Positions 36,719-44,752 of a stretch of 64,000 nt of DNA are shown here, piece by piece (the stretch's first letter is position 1; every line of letters starts with the position of its first letter). The position numbers and the translations under genes are program-made. Location of the stretch: the NCBI RefSeq assembly GCF_003330845.1, contig NZ_CP026121.1, forward strand, positions 620,001 through 684,000. Reading direction: 5' to 3'. Origin of the DNA: Streptomyces sp. Go-475 (GTDB lineage: Bacteria > Actinomycetota > Actinomycetes > Streptomycetales > Streptomycetaceae). Under the pieces are notes generated by a model, which worked only from the letters and a program-made list of their open reading frames with translations, did not search any database and was not told the DNA's origin.

Positions 36719-39700
36719 CGGCTCCTCCACCTCGCCTTGACGTTGTCGAGCTGCGACCGGCTGAGCGTCACCAGTGGCTCGGCGGTCGCCGAGAACTCCT
36801 CCTCCGGGGCGGTGCCGTCCGGCAGGGAGCGGGCGAGACCGGCCGGGGTGCGGTGGGTGAACACGTCCCGGGGCGAGAGTCCGAGTCCCGCCCTGCGGGC
36901 CCGGTCGGCCAGCCGGACCGAGACGATGCTGTCGCCGCCGAGGGCGAAGAAGTCGTCGTGGAGGCCGACGCGTTCGACTTCGAGGACCTCGGCGAACAGG
37001 GCGCACAGTGCCTTCTCCGGTTCGGTGCGCGGCGGGTCGAAGGTGCTCGCCCGCGTGAAGTCGGGGGCGGGCAGTGCGCGGCGGTCGAGCTTGCCGCTGG
37101 GGGTCAGCGGCAGCGCCTCCAGGACCACCACGGCGGCCGGCACGAGGTGGGCGGGCAGCCGCTCGGCGAGGGCGTGGCGCAGGCCGGCCGGTTCCGGGCG
37201 GCGGCCGGCACCGGTGTCCGGTTCGACGTACGCCACGAGCCGCCGGGGCGCCGTTCCGTCCTCCCGGGCCACGACCGCGGCCGCGCGCACACCGGGCAGG
37301 GCACGGGCCGCCGCCTCGATCTCGCCGGGTTCGACCCGGAAGCCGCGGATCTTGACCTGCTGGTCGGCCCTGCCCAGGAACTCGACCGTGCCGTCGGGGC
37401 GCAGCCGGGCCAGGTCGCCGGTGCGGTAGAGGCGGCTGCCCGGCGGCCCGAAGGGGTCGGCGACGAACCGTTCGGCGGTGCGGCCGGGTTGGTTCAGGTA
37501 GCCGCGGGCCAGCCCGTCCCCCGCGAGATACAGCTCCCCGACCGCTCCGGTGGGGGCCGGGCTCAGGAAGGGGTCGAGAACATGGACCCGGGTACCGGCG
37601 ATCGGCCGCCCGAGCGGGACGGTTCCCGCGGTTCGCCGCCGGGGCTCCGCGGGGTCCGCGTCCCGTCGGCCCGCCCGGCTTTCGTCGTCGGCGTGCACAT
37701 GGGCGAGGCTGTCGCCCGCCGCCTCCGAGCAGCCGTACAGGTTGACCAGGCGGGCCTTCGGCCAGCGGGCGGTGAGCTGGTGGGCCAGGTCGGTGGTGAG
37801 GGGTTCGCCGCTGGAGATCCAGGTGCGGACCGAGTCGAAGCTGCCGGGCGGGGCGGACTCGACGAGGGTGGTGTAGAGGCTGGGGACGGCGGTGAGCAGG
37901 GTGGCGCGGTGCCGGGAGGCCAGCGCGGCGAGGGCGGTGGGGTCGCCGGTCGTCCCGTCGTCGGCGAGGGCCACGGCCTCCCCCGCGACCAGCGCGCCGA
38001 GCAGTTCGGTCAGGCCGTCGATGAAGCTGATCGGGCTCTTGGCGACGCGCACGCCGGCCGGACCGTCCGTCAGGGTCCTGCCCCAGGCGAGCCGGTTGGC
38101 CAGGGCCCGCTGCGTGCCGAGCACGCCCTTGGGGCGGCCGGTGGAGCCGGAGGTGAAGACGACGTACGCGGGATGGTCGGGGGACAGCGGCGGGCGCGGT
38201 ACGGCGGTGGACGTCTCGCCGGGGTCGCAGACCGACTTCGGGTCGAGGGCGAGTCGCCGGGCGGTCTCCTGGTCGCTCACCACGAGCCGTGGTCGCGCGT
38301 CCGTCAGCATGAGGGCGATGCGTTCGGGCGGGTAGGACGGGTCGACCGGCATGCAGGCGGCCCCTGCCTTGAGGGTGGCCAGCAGCGCGGTGACGAGGTC
38401 CGGGCCGCGGGGCAGGGCGACGGCCACGACGGACTCGGGCCCGGCGCCGCGCGCGAGCAGGGCGGCGGCCAACCCGTCGGCGGCGGCGTCCAATTGGGCG
38501 AAGGTGAGGGTCGTGTCGCCATGGTGGACGGCGGTGGCCAGCGGCGTGCGCGCGGCCTGTTCTTCGAAGAGGTCGCGGACGGCGGTGTGCCGCTGGCCCG
38601 GAGTGGCGGCGCGGCGCTCGTCGTACGAGGCGGTGTGCCACTGGTCCGGAGCGGCGGCGCGGCGCTCGTCGTACGAGGCGGTGTGCCACTGGTCCGGAGC
38701 AGCGGCGCGGCGCTCGTCGTACGAGGCGGTGTGCCGCTGGCCCGGAGTGGCGGCGCGGCGCTCGTCGTACGAGGCGGTGTGCCACTGGCCCGGAGCGGCG
38801 GCGCGGCGCTCGTCGTACGAGGCGGTGTGCCACTGGCCCGGAGCAGCGGCGCGGCGCTCGTCGTACGAGGCGGTGTGCCACTGGTCCGGAGCAGCGGCGC
38901 GGCGCTCGTCGTACGAGGCGGTGTGCCGCTGGTCCGGAGCGGCGGCGCGGCGCTCGTCGTACGAGGCGGTGTGCCGCTGGCCCGGAGCGGCGGCGCGGCG
39001 CTCGTCGTACGAGGCGGTGTGCCACTGGTCCGGAGCGGCGGCGCGGCGCTCGTCGTACGAGGCGGTGTGCCGCTGGCCCGGAGCGGCGGCGCGGCGCTCG
39101 TCGTGCGGGGCCGTGTCCAGCCGTCCCACCAGTCGGTCGGGTTCCTCCGTGAACGCCCGTATCAGCCGGTGCAACGCGGCCGCGATGCCGGTCACCGTCG
39201 CGTGGTCGAGGGCCGTCGGCTGGTGGCTGAAGGTCAGGGTGAGCCGGTCGCCGGGCAGGGCGGTGAGGGTGAGCGGGTAGTGGGTGGCGTCGCGGACCGA
39301 CACCTCGGTCATGCGGGGGCCGTCGGGCCCGAGGGCGCGGACGATGCCCTCGTCGTCGATGGGGTAGCTCTCGAAGACCAGCAGGGTGTCGAAGAGGAGG
39401 CCCTGCCCGGTGGCCCGCTGGACGCCGGCGAGCCCGAGGTGCTGGTGGCCCAGCAGGGCCGCCTGCTCGGACTGGACGCGCCTCAGGAGGTCGGCGAGCG
39501 GCTCGGCGGGGCGTAACCGCACCCGGACCGGCAGGGTGTTGATGAACAGTCCGACCATCGACTCGATGCCGGGGACGTCGGCGTCGCGGCCGGAGACGGT
39601 GGCGCCGAGGACGACGTCCAGCCGGCCGGTGTGCCGGGCGAGGAGCACCGCCCACAGTCCCTGGAGCACCGTGCTGACGGTCACCCCGTTGGCGCGGGCG

Positions 39701-40425
39701 GTGGCGGTGAGGGCCGTCGTCTCCCGCTCGGAGAGTTCCACGACGTGCCGCCCGGGCTGCCCGGCGGGGAGGTCCCGTGCCTCGGGGGCGATGAGGGAGG
39801 GTTCGTCGAGGCCGTCCAGGGCGGCCCGCCAGGCCTGTTCGGCGGCGGCGCGGTCCTGGCGGGACAGCCAGGCGAGGTAGTCGCGGTAGGGCCGGACCGG
39901 GGGCAGGGCGGCCGGGTCGCCGCCCGAGGTGTAGAGCCGGAAGAGCTCGCGGACCAGCACGGGCGCGGACCAGCCGTCCCACAGGAGGTGGTGCGAGGAG
40001 ATCAGCAGCCGGTGGTCCCGGTCCCCGAACGCCACCAGCCGGACGCGCAGCAGCGGGGGGCGGGCGAGGTCGAAGCGGGTTTCGCGGTCCCGGGCGAGCA
40101 GGTCCTCGAACGCGGTCTGCCGCTCGGCCGGCGGCAGGCCGGTCAGGTCGGTGGCGCGCCAGGGCGTGCGGATGCCGCCGGCGATGACCTGCACCCGCCG
40201 GCCCGACCGCTGGGTGCGGAACGCGGCCCGCAGGTTGGCGTGCCGGGCCAGGAGGGCGTCGGCGGCGGTGCGCAACCGACCCTGGTCCAGCGACCCTTCG
40301 AGTCGGATGACCAGCTGTCCGGTGTAGACGTCCCGGGCGTGCTCGTCGTACAGGGCGTGGAAGACCATCCCCTCCTGCGTCGGCGACAGGGGGAGGACGT
40401 CCTCCACGGCCGGCCGGGGCGCCAT
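36715..40425 (-). CDS. NRPS: C-A(beta-Ala)-T with repeat-expanded linker
   Basis: 1236 residues. A DCL-type C domain (EDVLPLSPTQEGMVFHALYD; HHLLWDGWS near 145) is followed by eleven 16-residue repeats (about 441-616), then an A domain (TSGSTGRPKG near 757) and carrier (LGGDSIVS near 1162). There is no thioesterase or E domain. The pocket reads IDTTISLGDK: the usual Asp235 is missing and Asp sits at 236, as in beta-alanine domains (VDxVISLADK), which fits the aspartate decarboxylase two genes upstream. Domain logic makes this the last module. Codon 304 (39514-39516) is TTA. Its ATG overlaps the MbtH stop by one base (TGATG). Confidence 0.92.
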   Translation of the reverse strand: MAPRPAVEDVLPLSPTQEGMVFHALYDEHARDVYTGQLVIRLEGSLDQGRLRTAADALLARHANLRAAFRTQRSGRRVQVIAGGIRTPWRATDLTGLPPAERQTAFEDLLARDRETRFDLARPPLLRVRLVAFGDRDHRLLISSHHLLWDGWSAPVLVRELFRLYTSGGDPAALPPVRPYRDYLAWLSRQDRAAAEQAWRAALDGLDEPSLIAPEARDLPAGQPGRHVVELSERETTALTATARANGVTVSTVLQGLWAVLLARHTGRLDVVLGATVSGRDADVPGIESMVGLFINTLPVRVRLRPAEPLADLLRRVQSEQAALLGHQHLGLAGVQRATGQGLLFDTLLVFESYPIDDEGIVRALGPDGPRMTEVSVRDATHYPLTLTALPGDRLTLTFSHQPTALDHATVTGIAAALHRLIRAFTEEPDRLVGRLDTAPHDERRAAAPGQRHTASYDERRAAAPDQWHTASYDERRAAAPGQRHTASYDERRAAAPDQRHTASYDERRAAAPDQWHTASYDERRAAAPGQWHTASYDERRAAAPGQWHTASYDERRAATPGQRHTASYDERRAAAPDQWHTASYDERRAAAPDQWHTASYDERRAATPGQRHTAVRDLFEEQAARTPLATAVHHGDTTLTFAQLDAAADGLAAALLARGAGPESVVAVALPRGPDLVTALLATLKAGAACMPVDPSYPPERIALMLTDARPRLVVSDQETARRLALDPKSVCDPGETSTAVPRPPLSPDHPAYVVFTSGSTGRPKGVLGTQRALANRLAWGRTLTDGPAGVRVAKSPISFIDGLTELLGALVAGEAVALADDGTTGDPTALAALASRHRATLLTAVPSLYTTLVESAPPGSFDSVRTWISSGEPLTTDLAHQLTARWPKARLVNLYGCSEAAGDSLAHVHADDESRAGRRDADPAEPRRRTAGTVPLGRPIAGTRVHVLDPFLSPAPTGAVGELYLAGDGLARGYLNQPGRTAERFVADPFGPPGSRLYRTGDLARLRPDGTVEFLGRADQQVKIRGFRVEPGEIEAAARALPGVRAAAVVAREDGTAPRRLVAYVEPDTGAGRRPEPAGLRHALAERLPAHLVPAAVVVLEALPLTPSGKLDRRALPAPDFTRASTFDPPRTEPEKALCALFAEVLEVERVGLHDDFFALGGDSIVSVRLADRARRAGLGLSPRDVFTHRTPAGLARSLPDGTAPEEEFSATAEPLVTLSRSQLDNVKARWRSR
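38578..39105 (-). repeat. Eleven 48-bp in-frame tandem repeats in the NRPS C-A linker
   Basis: Eleven head-to-tail copies of a 48-bp unit encode YDERRAAAPDQWHTAS with small variations (D/G before Q, W/R after it, AAA/AAT). The unit corresponds to the normal C-A linker stretch, whose family form is roughly DERxxLLxxWNxTA, and the last copy runs straight into RDLFEEQAARTP, the canonical A-domain start. The array therefore lengthens a flexible linker by some 160 residues without breaking the frame. Confidence 0.97.
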
Positions 40426-40643
40426 CAGTCGCCGGCTCCGCGCATGGCCTCGGCCAGGCTGCGCGGGCGCATGTCCGTCCAGTTCCGCTCGATGTGCTCC
40501 AGGCAGGCGGCCCTGGTGTCCGGGCCGTGCACGCTCTCCCAGCCGGCCGGTACGGGCGCGAAGTCGGGCCACAGGGAGTACTGGCCCTCGTCGTTCACCA
40601 GGACGCGGAAGACGCCGCTGTCGTCGTCGAACGGGTTGGCCAT
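40425..40643 (-). CDS. MbtH-like NRPS accessory protein
   Basis: 72 residues with the family signature [19 protein letters not shown], then [14 protein letters not shown]. MbtH proteins bind adenylation domains and are needed for their folding or activity. The gene lies between the decarboxylase (3 bp upstream) and the first NRPS (one-base overlap), so it is made together with the enzymes it serves. Confidence 0.96.
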   Translation of the reverse strand: MANPFDDDSGVFRVLVNDEGQYSLWPDFAPVPAGWESVHGPDTRAACLEHIERNWTDMRPRSLAEAMRGAGD

Positions 40644-40646
40644 GGC

Positions 40647-41078
40647 TCAGTTCCTCTCCTGCTGGGTGAAGGTTCCCGGGTACTGGTCCGGCGCCCCGGG
40701 CACCGGCTCGGCCGGGTCCGCGCCGAGGGCGAGGATCCGGTTGGCCTTGTCGACGTGGACGACCCGGGGCCGGTGGGTGGCGCGTTCCGATTCGTCGAGG
40801 ACGGCGAACGACATGACGATCACGAGGTGGCCGGGGTGGACGAGGTGGGCGGCGGCCCCGTTGACGCCGATGACGCCGGTGCCGCGCGCGCCGGTGATGG
40901 CGTAGGTGGTGAGCCGGGCGCCGTTGTCGATGTCGACCACGTGGACCTGCTCGCCCTCGGTGATGTCGGCGGCGTCCATGAGGTCCTGATCGATCGTCAG
41001 GGACCCTACGTAGTGCAGATCGGCCTGGGTGACGGTGGCTCGGTGGATCTTGCCGTTGAGCAAGGTGCGCTGCACCAT
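40647..41078 (-). CDS. panD: Aspartate 1-decarboxylase, cluster copy (PanD-like)
   Basis: 143 residues of the pyruvoyl-dependent PanD family. The self-cleavage site is Gly25-Ser26 in [36 protein letters not shown] and HPGHLVIVM complete the barrel. It converts L-aspartate to beta-alanine. Its place as first gene of the NRPS operon, with a near-perfect iron box upstream, indicates a dedicated beta-alanine supply for the NRPS with the beta-Ala-type pocket rather than a role in pantothenate synthesis. It has a slightly long C-terminal tail ([19 protein letters not shown]). Confidence 0.93.
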   Translation of the reverse strand: MVQRTLLNGKIHRATVTQADLHYVGSLTIDQDLMDAADITEGEQVHVVDIDNGARLTTYAITGARGTGVIGVNGAAAHLVHPGHLVIVMSFAVLDESERATHRPRVVHVDKANRILALGADPAEPVPGAPDQYPGTFTQQERN

Positions 41079-41098
41079 GACCCCCTGAGGAGTAGCAC

Positions 41099-41117
41099 TT
41101 AGGTGAGGCTAACCTAA
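41099..41117. promoter_or_regulatory. Near-perfect iron box before the panD-NRPS operon
   Basis: TTAGGTGAGGCTAACCTAA matches the DmdR/IdeR consensus at 18 of 19 positions and lies 20 bp upstream of the panD start. It gives the NRPS genes their own iron-repressed promoter inside the longer leftward gene run. Confidence 0.92.
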
Positions 41118-41145
41118 ATCAACATCGCCGTGTCGGGAAGAACGG

Positions 41146-41958
41146 CTACGCGGAACAGTTGCGGAAGAACTCCAGGAGCACGCGGTTCACTTCGTCCGGG
41201 CGCTCCAGATAGCCGTAGTGGCCGCAGCCCTTGATCTCCTGGTAGAGGGCGCCGGGGACGGCCTCGGCGACCTCACGGCTCAGACGGGGCGGCAGGACGA
41301 GGTCGTCCGCGAAGCCGATCACCAGGCAGGGCACGTCGATCGCCCGGTAGGCGTCGAGCCGCCCCTCGGAGACCTCCAGGTCGAGCTGGGCCCTGACACC
41401 CGGCCCGGCGGGCTCCGGCGACAGCTCGAAGAGCTCCAGCCAGTCCCGGACCCGCTGTTCGTCGTCAAGGGTGGCGGGCGAGAGGTTCCGCACGGCCCGC
41501 ACCCAGGCCGCGTAGGCAGGGGGCAGCTCCACCCCGCTGTCGTACAGGGCGCGTTCGGCCGCGGCGGTGGCGGCGCGCAGGGCGTCGGTCCTCCCTCGGG
41601 TGGCCATCAGCACGCCCTGCCGCACGAGCCGGGGGCGGCGCAGCATCAGCTCCTGGACGACGTACGCCCCCATGGAGACGCCGACGACGCGGCAGGGGGC
41701 GAGGCCGAGGTGCTCGATGAGACCCGCGGTGTCGGCCACGAGGTCGTCGACGGTGAAGCCCCCGGGGCACTCGTCGCTCGGCGGGACGCCCCGGTTGTCG
41801 AAGGTGACCACGCGGTGTCCGGCCTCGACCAGGGCGGGCACCTGGTGGAGGTGCCAGGCGCGCCCCCGGGCGCCCTGGCCCATGACCAGGAGCACGGGCT
41901 CGCCGTGACCGGTGTCGTCGTAGTGGATCCGGACTCCGTCGATGGTCGTGCTCGGCAT
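41146..41958 (-). CDS. Stand-alone alpha/beta hydrolase, candidate release thioesterase
   Basis: 270 residues with an alpha/beta-hydrolase fold: oxyanion region LLVMGQGARG, nucleophile elbow GVSMGAYV, acid in IGFADDLVLPP and histidine in GCGHYGYLERPDE. No NRPS in the cluster has a thioesterase domain, so this enzyme is the best candidate for releasing the finished peptide from the last carrier; hydrolysis of the ferric siderophore after uptake is the alternative. It sits 22 bp downstream of the exporter gene in the same operon as salicylate synthase. The ATG at 41958 has GAGGAGGG upstream. Confidence 0.82.
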   Translation of the reverse strand: MPSTTIDGVRIHYDDTGHGEPVLLVMGQGARGRAWHLHQVPALVEAGHRVVTFDNRGVPPSDECPGGFTVDDLVADTAGLIEHLGLAPCRVVGVSMGAYVVQELMLRRPRLVRQGVLMATRGRTDALRAATAAAERALYDSGVELPPAYAAWVRAVRNLSPATLDDEQRVRDWLELFELSPEPAGPGVRAQLDLEVSEGRLDAYRAIDVPCLVIGFADDLVLPPRLSREVAEAVPGALYQEIKGCGHYGYLERPDEVNRVLLEFFRNCSA

Positions 41959-41980
41959 GGCCCTCCTCGCGGGCGCGGGG

Positions 41981-43270
41981 TCAGTCGGCGGCGGGTGACG
42001 TCTCGGCGGGCGCCGCGCGTCCGTCACCGGCGGGCGGCCCCTGGAGGGTGGCCTTGCGCAGCCCCGGCAGGACGAGGGCGACCGCCGCCACTCCGGCCAG
42101 GCACACCACTCCGCCGACGACGGCGGCGCCGGCCGAGGAGCCGAGCGCCCGGGCCACCAGGCCGGCCTCCACATTGCCGACGGAGGGGCCGGCGGTGGCC
42201 TGGGCGAGCCAGAGGCTGCCGACCCGGCCCTGGAGACGGTCCGGCGTGTAGTGCTGGAGCAGGGCCCGGCGCAGAATCTCGGAGACGGTGTCGCCGAGGC
42301 CCGCCAGGGCCAGGAAGACCAGCGCGCTCCACAGGCTCGGGCTCAGGCCGAAGCAAGTGATCGCCAGGCCCCACAGCGCGACCGCGCCGATCAGGGCGCG
42401 TCCGGTGTGGTGGATCCGGCCTGTCCAGCCGCTGGCCAGGGCCCCGCAGAACGAGCCGACGGCGGGGGCGGTGTAGAGGAGGCCGACGGTGGAGGGGCCG
42501 CCGCCGAAGTGCTCGGTGCCGAGTTCCGGGAACAGCGCGTACGGCATGGCGAAGACCACGGCGCACACGTCGATCAGCAGCAGCCCGGCGACGACCTGGT
42601 TGCCCCGCAGGAAGCGCAGCCCCTCCCCCATGGCCTTCAGCGGGTGCTGTGGCTCCCCGGCCCCCTCGGGCGCGAGGCGGGGCAGCGGGGCGAGCAGGGC
42701 GAGACCCACGACGTAGATGACGGCGTCGGCCGCGAAGCACAGCGCGACGCCCGGCCCGGCCGCGATGACGCCCGCGAGGGAGGGCCCGGCCATGGCGCCG
42801 AGCTGGGCGGTGAGGGTCATCAGCGCCCCGGCTGCGGCGAGTTGGCCCGGCGCGACCAGGGCCGGGGCGGCGGCCATCAGGGCGGGTCCGCCGAGACCAC
42901 TGGCGCCGCCCGCGAGGACGGCGGCAACGAACACGAACCACAACTGCGGGTCGGGCAGGGCCGCGTTCACCGCCAGGCCGGTGATCACCACGGCGGTCGC
43001 GGCCCGGGTGACGAGCACGATCCGGCGCCGGTCGACCCGGTCGGCGAGCACCCCGCCCGCGACCAGCCCGACCAGCAGCGACAGGCCCAACGACAGGCTC
43101 ATCAGACCGACTTGGACCGACGAGCCGGTCAGTTCGTAGACCTGGATGCTGGCCGCGACCGAGGTGAGGTGCGTGCCCAGCATGGAGATCGCCTGGGTGG
43201 CGAACAGCAGCCGGAAGTGCCTGCTCGCTCTCAGGGGGGTGACATCGACGACGACTTCTCCCAGTCGCAC
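41981..43270 (-). CDS. MFS siderophore exporter (EntS-like)
   Basis: 429 residues with about twelve membrane helices. The N-terminal FRLLFATQAISMLGTHLTSVAASIQVYELTGSS and the GVLADRVDRRRIVL loop between helices 2 and 3 are the EntS/MFS-3 pattern of enterobactin and related exporters. It should pump the finished siderophore out of the cell. The GTG at 43270 lies 8 bp after the salicylate synthase stop and uses GAGGAG as ribosome site, so the two are co-transcribed under iron control. Confidence 0.88.
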   Translation of the reverse strand: MRLGEVVVDVTPLRASRHFRLLFATQAISMLGTHLTSVAASIQVYELTGSSVQVGLMSLSLGLSLLVGLVAGGVLADRVDRRRIVLVTRAATAVVITGLAVNAALPDPQLWFVFVAAVLAGGASGLGGPALMAAAPALVAPGQLAAAGALMTLTAQLGAMAGPSLAGVIAAGPGVALCFAADAVIYVVGLALLAPLPRLAPEGAGEPQHPLKAMGEGLRFLRGNQVVAGLLLIDVCAVVFAMPYALFPELGTEHFGGGPSTVGLLYTAPAVGSFCGALASGWTGRIHHTGRALIGAVALWGLAITCFGLSPSLWSALVFLALAGLGDTVSEILRRALLQHYTPDRLQGRVGSLWLAQATAGPSVGNVEAGLVARALGSSAGAAVVGGVVCLAGVAAVALVLPGLRKATLQGPPAGDGRAAPAETSPAAD

Positions 43271-43278
43271 CTTCGCAC

Positions 43279-44622
43279 CTAACTCCTCAGGGACGGCGCG
43301 GCGAGCGGCGCCGGTTGCGCGGGGACGACGTAGGGGGCGACGCTGCGGAGTTTCTCGCAGGTCTCCTCCAGCTCCCGGGCGGGCGTCGACCCGGCGAGGA
43401 TACCGGCGCCGGCCCGCAGCCAGGTGCGGCCGTCCTCCTCGAAGAGGCTGCGCAGGACCAGGGCGGCGTCGAGCGAGCCGTCGCTGCCCGCCATGAGGGC
43501 CGCGCCGCTGTAGATGCCGCGCGGCTCCTCCTCCAGCCGGGCGATGCAGTCGTACGCCGGTGCCTTGGGGATGCCGGAGGCGGTGACGGCCGGGAAGACG
43601 GCGCGCAGCACGTCCCAGGCGGTGGTGTTCTCGGCGAGCAGTCCGTGCACGCTGGAGCCGAGGTGCTGGACGCTGCCGCGCCGGCGCACGCTCAGCAGGT
43701 CGCGCACGGAGACGGTGCCCGGGCGGCACACGGTGGCCATCTCCTCCTCCGCCAGTTTCACGGAGAGCACGTGCTCGGAGATCTCCTTGGGGTCGGCGAG
43801 GAGTTCGGCGCGCAGCCGTTCGTCCTCCTGCTCGCCGAGGCCCCGGGCGCGGGTGCCGGCGAGCGGCTGGGTGAGGGCCCGGCCGTCCGCGCCGACCTCG
43901 GCGACGGTCTCGGGGCTGAAGCCGACGACCCGGCGTCCGCCGAGGTTCATCAGGTAGGAGCGGGCGGGGGTGTTGTGGGACCTGCCGTGCACGTAGGTGG
44001 CGGTGAAGTCGACCGGGTACGGCACCGGGACGGTCCGGGAGAGGATGACTTTCTGGAGTTCACCGGCCCGTATCTCCTCGATCGCGCGGGCGACGAGGCC
44101 GGGGTAGGTGCCGGCGGTGTCCGCCACGTCGATCGGCCGGGCCTCGACGGTGGTCCGGGGAACGGGTTCGGCCAGCAGCCGGAGTAACGCCTCCAGCGTC
44201 TCCGGGTCGGTGCTGCGCACCTCGGCCTCGCCCTGACGGAGCCTCACCTCGCTGTGCGGGACGACGAGATGGAGCAACCGCGCGTCCCCGGCCCGGTCGG
44301 GGCGGCCGGCGTTCAGGTGCGCGAACTCGTAGGCCATCCAGCCGAAGGCGTGCCAGCCCTCGACGGCCATCCGGTCGAGCTGTTCCTGGACTTGGCGCAG
44401 GGGGTGCGGTCCGAGCGGGACCGCGGCGTCCTCGGAGAGCCAGCGGCGACGGACCTCGGAGCGGTCGACCACGACCTCACCGAGCGCGTCTCCGGCGAAC
44501 CACCACTCGCCTTCCCTCTCGTAGACCACGTACTGGTCGAACAGTTCCGACTCGGCCAGCCTGGCGGCCAGCAGGACGGGGTCTCCCGGCAGTTCCGTCC
44601 GCGCGCTCCGGTACCGCAGCAA
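43279..44622 (-). CDS. Salicylate synthase (MbtI/Irp9/YbtS type)
   Basis: 447 residues of the chorismate-utilising enzyme family. Visible are AGELQKVILSRTV, SYLMNLGGRRVVGFSPETVAEV, TQPLAGTRARG, DPKEISEHVLSVKLAEEE, VQHLGSSVHGLL, FPAVTASGIPKAPA and GIYSGAALMAG. MbtI-type enzymes turn chorismate into salicylate in one protein, so no separate pyruvate lyase is needed; none is present. It supplies the aryl cap of the siderophore. An iron box lies 17 bp upstream. Codon 146 (44185-44187) is TTA, so translation is probably bldA-dependent. Confidence 0.93.
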   Translation of the reverse strand: MLRYRSARTELPGDPVLLAARLAESELFDQYVVYEREGEWWFAGDALGEVVVDRSEVRRRWLSEDAAVPLGPHPLRQVQEQLDRMAVEGWHAFGWMAYEFAHLNAGRPDRAGDARLLHLVVPHSEVRLRQGEAEVRSTDPETLEALLRLLAEPVPRTTVEARPIDVADTAGTYPGLVARAIEEIRAGELQKVILSRTVPVPYPVDFTATYVHGRSHNTPARSYLMNLGGRRVVGFSPETVAEVGADGRALTQPLAGTRARGLGEQEDERLRAELLADPKEISEHVLSVKLAEEEMATVCRPGTVSVRDLLSVRRRGSVQHLGSSVHGLLAENTTAWDVLRAVFPAVTASGIPKAPAYDCIARLEEEPRGIYSGAALMAGSDGSLDAALVLRSLFEEDGRTWLRAGAGILAGSTPARELEETCEKLRSVAPYVVPAQPAPLAAPSLRS

Positions 44623-44638
44623 CGCCTACCTCCCGAGC

Positions 44639-44657
44639 TTAGGTTAACCTAACCTAA
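44639..44657. promoter_or_regulatory. Iron box before salicylate synthase
   Basis: TTAGGTTAACCTAACCTAA matches the DmdR/IdeR consensus at 17 of 19 positions and faces the leftward synthase-exporter-hydrolase operon. Confidence 0.9.
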
Positions 44658-44713
44658 GGCACGACCCTAGCCTCCGCGTCGGAGTCTCGTCCAGGCTTGA
44701 CCCCGATCTTCCA

Positions 44714-44732
44714 TTAGGGAAGCCTTTCCTAA
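44714..44732. promoter_or_regulatory. Iron box before salicyl-AMP ligase
   Basis: TTAGGGAAGCCTTTCCTAA, a palindrome with one mismatch and 14 of 19 matches to the iron-box consensus, faces the rightward ligase-permease operon. It lies 57 bp from the synthase box, giving each divergent operon its own site. Confidence 0.85.
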
Positions 44733-44752
44733 ACAGCAGGCGGGAGTTGAGG

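Noticed and set aside
38578..39105. Possible CRISPR array
   Set aside because: The units are contiguous, lack spacers, are multiples of three and encode a conserved protein motif in the NRPS frame.
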